Shown here piece by piece: positions 9,102 to 18,781 of a stretch of 64,000 nucleotides of DNA. Under the pieces are notes generated by a model that was not told where the DNA came from, searched no databases, and worked only from the letters and a program-made list of their open reading frames with translations. The stretch's first letter is position 1, and every line of letters starts with the position of its first letter. The position numbers were made by a program, and so were the translations under genes. Source of the DNA: Rhizobium sp. RCAM05350 (GTDB lineage Bacteria > Pseudomonadota > Alphaproteobacteria > Rhizobiales > Rhizobiaceae). The stretch lies in assembly GCA_024426085.1 (NCBI GenBank), contig CP087974.1, positions 4,196,001 to 4,260,000 of the forward strand, read 5' to 3'.

Positions 9102-10550
9102 TCACGGTTGGAAGGGAAGATCCTGGCCGTTGATCTTCACTTTCTTGTTCTCGTCGACAACGATGTTCCACATCTGGCGGCCATCCGGTGCCTGCTTGGC
9201 AAAGCCCTTGACCATCAACAGCATGAACGCTGCCTGGCCGAATTCCGGTACTGTTGCGGCGTTCTGCTGTAGGTAGGAGACCGTCTTGTCAAAATCCTTG
9301 GCGTAAAGGGTTATATCCGTATTTTGGCAGCCTTGTTGCTCGGGATACACTGTCGTCGTGCCCGAGAGGCTGAAGTCGTAGACGGCGGAGCGGGCCGAAA
9401 CCTCGTCATACTTGATCGTCATGGCTCCGCCGGGCAGGAAGATGCGACCGGCTTGGGCCGATTGCTCGTCGGTCAGCGGCTTGTCGGCGTCGAAATTGGC
9501 ATGGTCGATGAAATAGGTGATGCCGCTGGCTAGATTAATATTGTCCAGCGAGATGCGGGTTGTGACGGTTTCAGGAAGCGCTGAGGCAAAGGCATCCGGA
9601 ACCAAGCCGGGCGGCAGCGCGGGCTTGTCGATGGTGACGCCGAAGCCGACTTTCGCATCGTCCTTCAGGCCGTTGGTATCGATCGTGTAGCGCAGGGTTT
9701 CCGCGCCATATGTGCCGGTCGGCGTGCCGACCTTGAGATTGGCGACCTCGATCGATTCCAGCAGGTTTTCGAACATCGGCAGGTTGGCGCGAACCAGCGA
9801 CTTGAGGCGGACTTGCTCGGTCGGCAGTAGCTTTTCCTTCTTCGCATTGTCGAGAACGAAGAAAACCAGATCCTGCACAGGGCGATAGACAAGCCCGTTG
9901 AACGCCACATCCGCCGTCACGCTGCCGGCGGATATGTCGATCTTTGTCTTGGCCGGATCGATGATCGTCTCGGTAAAGCCGGTCATCGCCGTGTTTGAAC
10001 GGATATCGACGGTCTGCGGTGTTGCCCGCGTCGCATTCACGGTCGATGTCATCGCGCTAAACCGGGCCTCGATTGATTGCTGTGGAGAGTTCGACGTCAT
10101 GAAAATGCTGTCGGCCGTCACCTCGGCGGATTTGAAATAGAGCAGATCGGGGTCGACGATACCTTCGGCGCGCAGGGCGTCGATCTTGTAGCTGAAATCC
10201 GTCGTGTCAGTCCCGGCCGTGACCTGCCCCTTAACGTCCAGATCTGCCGTCTGGCTAAAATGCCAGAGACCGTCTTCCATCGGCCGGATCAGCGAAAGAA
10301 GCGGCTTGAGACCTGAAATGCTGAAGGCTTTAGGATCGATGTCTCTCAAAAGCACGGTCGGATCGAAGGTAAGTTCGTAATCCGTCGTGCCGGGCCGGAC
10401 CTTGATCAGGCCGGCCTTTGCCAGGGTCTCCGGCAGATAGGCGGTGAATTTCTGTTCGAGTTCCTGCGCACCCTGATGGCTGATATCTGCTGCCTGTACC
10501 GATTGCGTGACGAGGGCGGTTGAAAGCAGAAGGGCAGGAACCAGGCGCAT
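9102..10550 (-). CDS. Exported protein of unknown function
   Basis: An intact protein of 482 residues starting MRLVPALLLSTALVTQSVQA, a classical signal peptide ending A-x-A. GAGGAG lies 6 bases before this ATG, which excludes the longer open frame. The mature part is rich in beta-forming segments and repeated aspartate/threonine stretches, with no transmembrane segment after the signal. I do not recognise a family; weak resemblance to large periplasmic DUF945/DUF2125-type proteins is only an impression. It probably acts in the periplasm. Confidence 0.7.
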   Translation of the reverse strand: MRLVPALLLSTALVTQSVQAADISHQGAQELEQKFTAYLPETLAKAGLIKVRPGTTDYELTFDPTVLLRDIDPKAFSISGLKPLLSLIRPMEDGLWHFSQTADLDVKGQVTAGTDTTDFSYKIDALRAEGIVDPDLLYFKSAEVTADSIFMTSNSPQQSIEARFSAMTSTVNATRATPQTVDIRSNTAMTGFTETIIDPAKTKIDISAGSVTADVAFNGLVYRPVQDLVFFVLDNAKKEKLLPTEQVRLKSLVRANLPMFENLLESIEVANLKVGTPTGTYGAETLRYTIDTNGLKDDAKVGFGVTIDKPALPPGLVPDAFASALPETVTTRISLDNINLASGITYFIDHANFDADKPLTDEQSAQAGRIFLPGGAMTIKYDEVSARSAVYDFSLSGTTTVYPEQQGCQNTDITLYAKDFDKTVSYLQQNAATVPEFGQAAFMLLMVKGFAKQAPDGRQMWNIVVDENKKVKINGQDLPFQP

Positions 10551-10639
10551 CGAAAACTCCTCAAGTGATTGCGAGGCAAACATATAGCCGATCGCCCGAA
10601 GGGCAAGCGCTGAGACAACCCGAAAAGCGAATTGACCAA

Positions 10640-10671
10640 AACGCCGCCCGTCAAAGTTAACGAGCGGCGTT
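10640..10671 (-). terminator. Probable terminator of ychF
   Basis: AACGCCGC at 10640-10647 pairs with GCGGCGTT at 10664-10671. On the minus strand the stem is followed by TTTTGG. It lies 58 bp after the ychF stop and before the next minus-strand gene. Confidence 0.5.
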
Positions 10672-10728
10672 GTGGTGTCTTCAATCGTTTGTCGTCAGCA
10701 TAGCCGTTGGGCCAGCCGGGCGCTCCGT

Positions 10729-11832
10729 TTAGGTGTTGAAGCGGAAGTGGATGACGTCGCCATCCTGGACGACATATTCCTTGCCTTCGTCGCGCGCTTT
10801 GCCGGCTTCCTTGGCGCCGCTTTCGCCGCCGAAAGCGATGTAATCGTCATAGGCGATGGTGAAGGCGCGGATGAAGCCGCGTTCGAAATCGGTGTGGATG
10901 ACGCCGGCGGCGGCCGGTGCCTTGGTGCCGCGCGGAATGGTCCAGGCGCGTGTTTCCTTGGGGCCGACGGTGAAATAGGTGATCAGGTCGAGTAGCTTGT
11001 AGCCGGCGCGGATCAGCTGGTCGAGACCGGCTTCGTGCAGGCCGAGCGCCTCGAGGAATTCCTTGGATTCCTCTTCCGGCAGCTGAGCGACTTCGGATTC
11101 GATCGCCGCCGAGATGACGACAGTTTCGGCACCTTGCGCCTTTGCCATTTCTTCAACGGCCTTGGTATGGGCATTGCCGGAAACGGCATCGGCTTCGGCG
11201 ACGTTGCAGACGTAGAGAACCGGATGGGCGGTGAGCAGATTGAGGCTCTGAAGCACCAGCTTTTCTTCGGCATCCAGCGTCGGCAAAAGCGTGCGCACCG
11301 GCTTGCCGTCCTGAAGCAGCTTCAAGGCTGCATCCATGACCGGCAGCAGGGTGACCGATTCCTTGTCCTTGGAGGCGGCGCGCTTGCGCGTCTGCTCGGT
11401 GCGGCGCTCCAGGCTTTCCAGGTCGGCGAGCATCAGCTCGGTCTCGATCGTTTCGGCGTCGCCGACCGGATTGATGCGGCCTTCGACATGGGTGATGTCG
11501 TCGTCTTCAAAGCAGCGCAGCACATGCACCGTCGCATCGACTTCGCGAATATTGGCAAGGAACTTGTTGCCGAGGCCTTCACCCTTCGACGCTCCACGCA
11601 CGAGGCCGGCAATGTCGACGAAGGAGATGCGGGTCGGGATCAGTTCCTTGGACTTGGCGATATCGGCCAGCTTGCGCATGCGCGGATCGGGCACGGCCAC
11701 TTCGCCGGTGTTCGGCTCGATGGTGCAGAACGGATAGTTCGCGGCCTGCGCCTGCGCCGTCTTGGTCAGCGCGTTGAAGAGAGTGGACTTGCCGACATTC
11801 GGCAGTCCGACGATACCGCATTTGAAACCCAT
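10729..11832 (-). CDS. ychF: Obg-like GTPase/ATPase YchF
   Basis: An intact 367-residue protein of the expected family length. Start MGFKCGIVGLPNVGKSTLFN contains the P-loop, here with the NKxE-type change that makes YchF prefer ATP over GTP. The switch region DIAGLVRGASKGEGLGNKFL and the C-terminal TGS domain end TPAAAGVIHTDFERGFIRAF... HFRFNT are present. YchF associates with ribosomes and is linked to translation quality and redox stress. It is divergent from clpS. Confidence 0.95.
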   Translation of the reverse strand: MGFKCGIVGLPNVGKSTLFNALTKTAQAQAANYPFCTIEPNTGEVAVPDPRMRKLADIAKSKELIPTRISFVDIAGLVRGASKGEGLGNKFLANIREVDATVHVLRCFEDDDITHVEGRINPVGDAETIETELMLADLESLERRTEQTRKRAASKDKESVTLLPVMDAALKLLQDGKPVRTLLPTLDAEEKLVLQSLNLLTAHPVLYVCNVAEADAVSGNAHTKAVEEMAKAQGAETVVISAAIESEVAQLPEEESKEFLEALGLHEAGLDQLIRAGYKLLDLITYFTVGPKETRAWTIPRGTKAPAAAGVIHTDFERGFIRAFTIAYDDYIAFGGESGAKEAGKARDEGKEYVVQDGDVIHFRFNT

Positions 11833-12021
11833 GGTCTTGAAACCTGTCCGATCGAATTCTGTTGCGTTGCCTTTTGCGGAAACTTGGGCCGAGGTCAAGC
11901 CTCAGACCGATTTTGCAGGCTTTATAGGCCAGATGGCGCCCAGGCGCATCTTGTTTGAAGCCTGCTTGCAATGCACAATGACTGTTTCCACCAATCCCTG
12001 TGATCCAAGGGCGGACTTCCG

Positions 12022-12333
12022 ATGGCGGACAACGACACCAGTCTCAAACCGAAAACGAAGACCAAGCCGAAGCTGCAAAGGCCGAAGCTCTACAAGGTCA
12101 TTCTGATCAACGACGATTATACGCCGCGCGAATTCGTCATCATGGTCCTGAAAGCGGTGTTCCACATGAGCGAGGAGACCGGCTACCGGATGATGATGAC
12201 CGCTCACAAGATGGGTGTCTGCGTCGTCGTCGTCTGCGCCAGGGATATTGCCGAGAGCAAGGCCAAGGAAGCAACCGATCTCGGCAAGGAGGCTGGCTTT
12301 CCGCTGATGTTCACAACGGAGCCGGAGGAGTAG
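12022..12333 (+). CDS. clpS: ATP-dependent Clp protease adaptor ClpS
   Basis: The 103-residue protein has a lysine-rich disordered N-terminal tail (KTKTKPKLQRPKLYKV), then the ClpS fold: ILINDDYTPREFVIMVLKAV, where the DD and the hydrophobic pocket residues recognise N-degrons. The central MTAHKMGVCVVVV segment and the EAGFPLMFTTEPEE end are typical. It delivers N-end-rule substrates to ClpAP. The gene is isolated from clpA here, which fits the second ClpS paralogue (ClpS2) that rhizobia carry. Confidence 0.92.
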   Translation: MADNDTSLKPKTKTKPKLQRPKLYKVILINDDYTPREFVIMVLKAVFHMSEETGYRMMMTAHKMGVCVVVVCARDIAESKAKEATDLGKEAGFPLMFTTEPEE

Positions 12334-12352
12334 ACAGAGGGCTTGCTCACCC

Positions 12353-12814
12353 TCAGATTTCGGGTGGGCGCCTGACCTGAAATCCGGTCTTGTCCTGTGT
12401 AAACCCGCATCCCTCGTAGAATGCCAGTGTTGCCGGGTCCTTTGACCCGGTCAGCAGCATGACCTTGTAGCAGCCCTGTTGCCAAGCGGATGCGAACGCG
12501 TGCCGGATCAGGGCTCTTGCATGGCCGCGCTTGCGGTAATCCAGGTGGGTGACGACATTTTCGATCAACGCATAGGGCGCGCCGCCGCGGGTGAGGTTCG
12601 GGATCATCACCAGCGTCACCGACGACGTCAATGCCTCGCCGGATAGACCGATCAGCACCGTCATCCCCGGTTGCGCGGTGATCTCGGCAAAACGTTCGGC
12701 TGCGATATCCGTCGGTACTTCCGGGTCGTCGGCATTGAGGTGCCGGTAGAGCGCAAGCAATGCCGGAAGGTCGTCTTGCGCCGCGGGGCGGATGTCGAAG
12801 TCTTCGCCCGGCAC
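12353..12814 (-). CDS. GNAT family N-acetyltransferase
   Basis: A 153-residue protein with a GTG start, ending 19 bp from clpS (convergent). The acetyl-CoA loop is visible in ENVVTHLDYRKRGHARALIR (R-x-x-G-x-A form), followed by FYEGCGFTQDKTGFQVR, the usual GNAT end. It begins 5 bp after the pth stop, so it is probably in the pth transcript. The acceptor substrate is unknown. Confidence 0.85.
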   Translation of the reverse strand: MPGEDFDIRPAAQDDLPALLALYRHLNADDPEVPTDIAAERFAEITAQPGMTVLIGLSGEALTSSVTLVMIPNLTRGGAPYALIENVVTHLDYRKRGHARALIRHAFASAWQQGCYKVMLLTGSKDPATLAFYEGCGFTQDKTGFQVRRPPEI

Positions 12815-12818
12815 GGGG

Positions 12819-13532
12819 CTACTCGCCTTTATTGCCGAACAGCTTCTTCAGCATGTCGGCCATCGGCCCGGTCGTCGGCAGGATTTTTGGCTGGGCGCTG
12901 TTGCGGGCCTGGCGGATATGCGATTTCCCAGCTGGCTTAACCGGTGCCGGTTCAGGCTCCGGCTTGCCGCCGGTCGCCAGCGTCAGCTTGTTGAGAAATT
13001 GCGAATCCTCGGCCTTTACCAGCATGTCGGCGTTGTCGGCGAGTGCATCCAGAAGTGGCTCCAGCCAGACCTTGTCGGCCTTGGCGAAATCGCCGAGCAC
13101 ATGGTTGTGTACCCTTTCCTTGGATCCCGGATGGCCAATGCCGAGGCGCAGGCGTCGATATTCGCGGCCGCAGTGGGCGTCAAGCGACTTGATGCCGTTG
13201 TGACCGCCGTGGCCGCCGCCGGTCTTGATGCGTGCCTTGCCCTGAATGAGATCGAGTTCGTCGTAGATCGCCAGAATGTCCTTGGGTTCCAGCTTGTAGA
13301 AGCGCATGGCTTCGCCGACCGCTTCGCCCGACAGGTTCATGAAGGTCTGCGGCTTCATCAGAAGCACACGTTCGCCACCGATCTCGCCTTCCGAAATCAA
13401 CGCCTTGAACTTCTTCGACCATGGCGAAAAGCTGTGACGCCGCTGGATCGCGTCGACGGCCATGAAACCGATATTGTGGCGGTTGCCGGCATATTCGGCG
13501 CCGGGATTACTGAGACCTGCGAAAATCAGCAT
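12819..13532 (-). CDS. pth: Peptidyl-tRNA hydrolase
   Basis: An intact 237-residue protein starting MLIFAGLSNPGAEYAGNRHN, with catalytic asparagine and histidine in GNRHNIGF, the KPQTFMNLSGEAV motif and GGGHGGHNGIKS. The C-terminal 45 residues are a low-complexity proline/lysine-rich extension common in rhizobial Pth. It releases peptide from peptidyl-tRNA. In many rhizobia rplY directly precedes pth; here about 4.3 kb of signalling genes lie between them. Confidence 0.95.
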   Translation of the reverse strand: MLIFAGLSNPGAEYAGNRHNIGFMAVDAIQRRHSFSPWSKKFKALISEGEIGGERVLLMKPQTFMNLSGEAVGEAMRFYKLEPKDILAIYDELDLIQGKARIKTGGGHGGHNGIKSLDAHCGREYRRLRLGIGHPGSKERVHNHVLGDFAKADKVWLEPLLDALADNADMLVKAEDSQFLNKLTLATGGKPEPEPAPVKPAGKSHIRQARNSAQPKILPTTGPMADMLKKLFGNKGE

Positions 13533-13612
13533 GGAACAATCTCTAACAGTCGGACGGATTTGTCTTGCACCGCGTCGGCGTGCGGAAGTCAACTCTATAC
13601 CGGAGAAAACCG

Positions 13613-14327
13613 CTATTTTCCCGGTTGGCCATACTGTTTGTAGATCGTGGCTTGTGTGCCGTTGGTGATCATCCTGTCGAGTTCCACCTGCATGGCGACG
13701 ATCGTCGCGTCGGGCACCTTGAGATTGCAGGCGATCCCGGCGCGGGTGCCTTCCAGATTGAGCGCCGCCTCGATTGGCTGACCCTGCCGGCGCAGGCTTT
13801 CATAGGTCGTACGCGTCATGATCATCAGGTCAAGCCGACCGCTCAGCAGTTTCTTCAGGGACAAATCGAGGCTGGGGGCGCTGTCGAGGCGCGGGAACCC
13901 CTGCTGTTTGGCGTAGGTCTCGGCGGAATCGTCCTTGTGCACGCCGATGGTGAGGCGCTTGGCGTCCTCGATCGTGGCGGGAGCAAACGGCTGGCCTGCC
14001 TTGCGCACCAGGATCATCAGATCGAGCACAAGCGGCTGGACCCATTTGAAGCGCGCCATCCGTTCCGGCAGCTGACCGGTGGTGAACACGCATGTATCCG
14101 GTGTCCTCTCGGCCAGCGAAAAGGCGCGCGCCCAGGGTTGCATCTCTATGGTGTAGTCGAGCTTTGCTGCCGCCATGATCGCCTTGACCTGATCGACGGA
14201 GCATCCTGAGCAACGCGTCGCCCTGGCGATAGCTGAAGGGCGGATATTCCTCGGTCAGCAGATGAAGGGGCTGCGCCTGCGTGGGGCTACAGAACGCCAG
14301 GAGAATTGCGATCGCCGAATATCTCAT
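13613..14327 (-). CDS. Periplasmic solute-binding protein (SBP_bac_3 type), copy 1, one frameshift
   Basis: The start MRYSAIAILLAFCSPTQAQ is a short signal peptide, with AAGGAA upstream. The mature part begins LHLLTEEYPPFSYRQGDALL, the usual opening of family 3 solute-binding proteins. The rest, from about residue 45, lies in another frame: AIMAAAKLDYTIEMQPWARA to the stop at 13613. The break is at 14207, where an extra T on the plus strand turns CCGAG into CCTGAG. It is clearly paralogous to the next gene upstream (same EEYPP, PWARA and FTTG positions). No permease or ATPase gene is nearby, so it may sense rather than transport. Confidence 0.8.
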
Positions 14328-14459
14328 ATCGTTCCTTGTGGAGCGTGCCCAACGACGGGGAGGACCTTCGTTGACGAATCCTGTCACATTATTAGTAATA
14401 CTATTATCGATCCTGAAGGGGACTTCAACGGCGCGCTTAAATGGCGACGGCGGCGTGGT

Positions 14460-15176
14460 CTAGCGGTTCGGACGCAACCCATATTTGGCGAAAATCCTGT
14501 CCTGCGTACCGTCGGCAATCAGCTTGTCGAGTTGCGCCTGCATCCCTTTCACCAGTTCATCCGGCACGCCGAGATTGCAGGCGAAACCGTAGAATTTGCC
14601 TTCCAGGACGAGCGCGGATTCAAGCGTTGCTCCCTGATCGCGCATCATCTCGAATGTCTTTTCGGAGGTCATCATCAGATCGATGCGCCCGCTCAAAAGC
14701 TTTTTCACCGTTGTTTCCATATCGGCAGCGAAGTCGATCTTGGGGAAGTCGTGTTTCTGAAGATAACTGGCGGAAAAATCGCCGCGCTGCGTCCCGACCG
14801 TGAAGCGCTTGGCTTCCTCGACATTGGCCGGATTGACGCCGGAACCGGCCTTGTGCACCATGACCATGCGGTCGACAAGGATGGGCTCTACCCATTTGAA
14901 GCGCTTGTCCCGGTCATCGTCGTGGCCGGTAGTGAAGAGGCAGGTCCAGGGTTGATTTTCCGCGAGCGACAGCGCACGCGCCCAAGGAAGGATTTCAAGG
15001 GTATAGGGTGTGCCGAGCGCTTTCATCATCACTTCAGCCTGCTCGACCGCAGCACCGCTGATGACCCCGTTTTTGCTGAAATTGTAAGGAGGATATTCCT
15101 CCGTCAGCAATTTCAGCGTTTCGGCATGGGCTGTGCCGGACAGAAAGAAAACGAGTGCGAAAGCCAGATGTTTCAT
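14460..15176 (-). CDS. Periplasmic solute-binding protein (SBP_bac_3 type), copy 2
   Basis: An intact 238-residue protein with signal peptide MKHLAFALVFFLSGTAHA and mature start ETLKLLTEEYPPYNFSKNG. GGGAGGAG lies 7 bases before the ATG. The body contains ILPWARALSLAENQPWTCLF and KLLSGRIDLMMTSEKTFEMM, as expected for polar amino acid type binding proteins. The gene starts 22 bp after the GGDEF-EAL gene and is followed 132 bp later by its paralogue. With no ABC transporter partner in the window, a role as ligand sensor for the membrane enzyme upstream is possible. Confidence 0.85.
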   Translation of the reverse strand: MKHLAFALVFFLSGTAHAETLKLLTEEYPPYNFSKNGVISGAAVEQAEVMMKALGTPYTLEILPWARALSLAENQPWTCLFTTGHDDDRDKRFKWVEPILVDRMVMVHKAGSGVNPANVEEAKRFTVGTQRGDFSASYLQKHDFPKIDFAADMETTVKKLLSGRIDLMMTSEKTFEMMRDQGATLESALVLEGKFYGFACNLGVPDELVKGMQAQLDKLIADGTQDRIFAKYGLRPNR

Positions 15177-15198
15177 ACCCGTTCTCCTCCCGGTTTTG

Positions 15199-17586
15199 TC
15201 ATGCGAGGTTCGTCGCCTTCGCTTCTGACTCCATTTCCAACATTAGTAACATATTTTCAATCGGCATCGGCCGGCTGAAAAGATAGCCTTGCCCAAAATC
15301 AAGGCCCAGCTTGCGCAACAGCTCCCATTGCTCCTTGGTCTCGATACCTTCGGCAACGACGGTACAGCCCATCTGGTGGGAGATCGTCCGGATGCCCTTG
15401 ATCAACATGCGGCTCTTGCGGCGAATGTCGGCGGTTCCTGTCGTCAGGGATCGGGTGAAGGACTGGTCGACCTTGACGATATCGACGGGGAACCGGTTGA
15501 GATAGCTGAGCGAGGAATAACCGGTGCTGAAATCGTCGAGCGCGATGCGGCAGCCGAATTCGCTGAGTTGCTTCAGCACCGCGTGGACATCCGGATTATC
15601 GAACATCAGCACAGCTTCGGTGATCTCGATGACGATGCGGGCAGGGGATATGTGATGCTTCAGAAGCAGTGCCGCCAGCTTGTGCGGCAGTGTCTCTTCG
15701 GAACTGCAGCGGCGAGAAATTGACGGCGAGATAGGTGCTCTCTGTGCCTTCGAGCCGTGTCAGGCGGGCGAGATGGCCGATGGCTTTTTCCAGGACGCGT
15801 TCGCCAATGCGGGCGATCGAGCCGGTTTCCTCGGCAATGCCGATGATCTTGGCTGGCGGCAGGATGCCCTTTTCCGGATGGTTGAGGCGCATCAACGCCT
15901 GAACCCGGCAATGCGGCCATCGCTGAGGCTGACGATCGGCTGCAGGTAGGCTTCTGAACCAATCTTCCTTGAGGCCGGCTTCGATGTTCTGTTCCATCTC
16001 GTGGCGCTCGGCGGGCGGTATCGAGCATGCTGGTATCGAAGAGCAGCATGCCGTTCTTGCCGTCCTTGCGCTTGCGCGTACATCGCCATGTCGGATTTCA
16101 GCAGCAGTTCGGCCGCGTTTGCCGCGTGGTCGGGATAAAGTGCGATGCCGATGCTGGCGCTCACCGAGAGTTCGGCGCCCTCGACGAGGATCGGCTGGCG
16201 CAGGCTGGCGCAGATGCGGTCGCCGATTTCGCTTGCCAGGGCCCCGACGTCCTCGGCGCTGACAAGGATGGCAAATTCATCGCCACCGAGCCGGGACATC
16301 GTATCGTCGGGGCGAAGCGTGATGCGGATGCGGGTAACGACCTGGCGCAACACTTCGTCGCCGGCGGCATGGCCTGAAATTGTCGTTGATCCATTTGAAG
16401 CGGTCGAGATCGATGAAGATGCAGGCCAGTTGCATGGCGTGCTCGTCCGCGTGACGGATGGCCTCGTCCAGGGCTGCCTCGAAGCCCTGCCGGTTGAGGA
16501 GACCCGTCAGGTGGTCGGTGATTGCCTGGGCGTGGTTGCGGCTTTCGGCCTGCTTGAGTTCCGTGACGTCGGTCATGACGGAGAGTGAGAGACCGCCGCG
16601 CTCACCGCTGGTCGTGCTCTTCATCTCCAGGATCAGCACGGTCATGGTTTCACTGTTCGCCTTGATGAACGGCACCGTGACTTCGCAGATATTGGCATGC
16701 GTGGTGTTGCCGTTGCGGCGGCGTGCCCTGATAGGTTTCTGTGCCAGTGTTCATCGACGAAATCGGTAAAGACGCGCCCAATGACATCCGTGCGGGCATA
16801 GCCCGTGGCAATCAGCCAGTAGTCGCTGACGGCGGTGAGGCAATTGGCCGGGTCGAGCGAGAAAAGCATGGATGGGGTGAGATTGTAGATATCGGTGGCG
16901 CGGCTGTGAGCGAGCTTTAGCTCGGTCTCTTCGCGCTCCAGCTTGCTCTGCATCTCGTTGAAATTGTGGGCCAGCGTGCCCATCTCGTCGTCCGACGTCC
17001 AATCGACATGATGGCGTGAGCCAAGCCTGCGAGTTGCTTCGATGGCAGCCGTCAGGCGCATCAGCGGCCGGATGACGTATGCGGGTTGCCAATCAGGGCC
17101 GAGGCAAAGACGATGCCGACGGCAACCACGAGGATGACGAAGACGCTCAGCTCATCCTTGCTGAAGCGCGACAGGAGACCGGGCGTGGCGACCCTTATCT
17201 CAACGGTGCCGACGGATTTCTGTCCGTCCTGGGAATTGTAGAAAATTTCTTTGGTCAGAACCCTATGCGGCAGGCTGGCATCCACCGGACCGTCAGGAAG
17301 CTGCACGGAGATCGAGTTGGAACTGTCCTTGACGCGAACGGACATGACATCGACATCGGCAACCAGCGATTTTGCGATCTGCTCTGACAGCGTCCGTGTC
17401 AAAATCCCAGAGGGGCTTGGCAAGCGCCTGCACGCCGGCCTCCATCAGAACCTGCGTGTTCTGCAGGCTCTCACGGGCAACACGTTCTGACGACAGGGTC
17501 AGAAACAACACGATCAGAGGGGCGACGAAAATAAGCATCGCACCGCAAACGATCGCAATAAAACGATTTTCGACAGAGTGCATCAT
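15199..17586 (-). pseudogene. Membrane GGDEF-EAL protein with periplasmic sensor, HAMP and PAS; about nine frame breaks as sequenced
   Basis: Joining the frames gives about 780 residues. In order they are: TM1 (FIAIVCGAMLIFVAPLIVLF), a periplasmic sensor of about 130 residues, TM2 (SVFVILVVAVGIVFASALIG), a HAMP-like helix, a PAS region (DIYNLTPSMLFSLDPANCLT), GGDEF with SRLGGDEFAILV, and EAL. The EAL catalytic set is complete once repaired: F-E-A-L, IEITEA, LDDFSTGYSSL, VKVDQSF, VVAEGIET. Breaks lie near 17390, 17078, 16745, 16375, 16076, 16005, 15955, 15902 and 15700. Intact active-site residues suggest a real c-di-GMP enzyme hidden by sequence errors, but the density of breaks is well above the window average, so genuine decay is not excluded. 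Confidence 0.75.
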
Positions 17587-17766
17587 CGGATGCCCCCGGT
17601 CGCGTTACCAATCTTACGTCCCATTAGGATTCTCGTACACTGAAGTCGGAAAAATCCCCCACCGACAACACATCATGAAAGTCTTAAATGTTACTGAAAC
17701 GTTTGGACAAAAGCTGAAGTGACGGTCGCGCCGGAAGGCGGGAAGCGCGGGGAAAACAATGTGCAA

Positions 17767-17799
17767 CAAAAAACCCGCCTCACACGGGTGAGGCGGGTT
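17767..17799 (-). terminator. Rho-independent terminator of rplY
   Basis: A perfect 12-bp stem (AACCCGCCTCAC at 17772-17783, GTGAGGCGGGTT at 17788-17799) with a 4-base loop is followed on the minus strand by TTTTTTG. It lies 28 bp after the rplY stop. It isolates rplY from the GGDEF-EAL gene downstream. Confidence 0.9.
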
Positions 17800-17827
17800 C
17801 ACAATTCAGGCCGTCAGGCCGGAATTT

Positions 17828-18430
17828 TTACTCGGATACTGCTTCTTCTTCCGTCGTGCCGCCGGCCGGCTGCGCGATGGTAGCGATCGTGAAGTCGCGA
17901 TCACCGATAACCGGCGTTGCGTTCTTCGGCAGCTTGATGTTCGAGATGTGGATGCCGTCGCCGATCTTGAGGCCGGACAGGTCGGCCGTCAGGAATTCCG
18001 GAATGTCGTCGGCCGGAACAACCAGTTCGACTTCGTGACGAACGATGTTCAGAACGCCGCCGATCTTGAGGCCCGGGGACTTTTCTTCGTTGACGAAGTG
18101 AACCGGGACTTCCACGGTGACGACGCTGTCCTTCGAAACGCGAAGGAAGTCGACATGCATGGTGAAGTCACGGACCGGATCCAGCTGGTAGTCCTTCGGC
18201 AGGACGCGGATCTTCTCGCCGCCAACGTCGATCGTGGCGATCGTGGTCATGAAACCACCGGCGTGAATCTTCTGGGTGACTTCCTTCGTGGAGAGGGCGA
18301 TGGAAATCGGTGTCTGCTTGTCACCATAGATGACTGCAGGAATAAGACCGTTGCGGCGAAGTTCACGGGAGGACCCCTTACCAACCCGTTCGCGCGTTTC
18401 GGCCTTGAGCTCATAGGATGCGTGGCTCAT
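17828..18430 (-). CDS. rplY: 50S ribosomal protein L25/general stress protein Ctc
   Basis: An intact 200-residue protein of the long L25 (TL5/Ctc) form. The N-terminal L25 domain (YELKAETRERVGKGSSRELR ... LIPAVIYG) binds 5S rRNA. The C-terminal beta domain contains VPVHFVNEEKSPGLKIGGVL and VPADDIPEFLTADLSGLKIG. The tail is acidic (GGTTEEEAVSE). A strong terminator follows immediately, so the usual read-through into pth is absent here. Confidence 0.95.
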   Translation of the reverse strand: MSHASYELKAETRERVGKGSSRELRRNGLIPAVIYGDKQTPISIALSTKEVTQKIHAGGFMTTIATIDVGGEKIRVLPKDYQLDPVRDFTMHVDFLRVSKDSVVTVEVPVHFVNEEKSPGLKIGGVLNIVRHEVELVVPADDIPEFLTADLSGLKIGDGIHISNIKLPKNATPVIGDRDFTIATIAQPAGGTTEEEAVSE

Positions 18431-18781
18431 GGTCGTACCTTTCTGGTGTTTTTGGAGAGCTCATCCGCTTATCTATCAAGACAGGATGAACCGAGACGTT
18501 TGACCGTCTCATCCGCGTTTGCCTCCAAGGGTGTCTGCGCGGACGCGTCCATAGCCGAGAATGCCCGGAATTGCAAGCAAAGGCCGGTCTGGTCAGCGGT
18601 TTGCCAGAAAATCCCGGTTTTACCGGAAAAGCCCGCTCGAAAGTGGCGTTGCAACCTGCGCCACACGTCAGACGCGATATCTTTCAGGGCTTGATAACCG
18701 TCAAATGATCAAGTTAGACGGGCGTTAATCTCTCTTAGTCCTTGCATGACACATTGCGGTCGACTTCAAAACAGGTGTCCC
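18431..18781. other. Divergent intergenic region between rplY and the MHYT gene
   Basis: No gene is supported in these 351 bases. In the rplY leader, GAGACG at 18493-18510 pairs with CGTCTC around a 6-base loop, possibly a 5-prime UTR hairpin. Promoters for both flanking genes must lie here, but I cannot place -35/-10 boxes with confidence. Confidence 0.5.
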
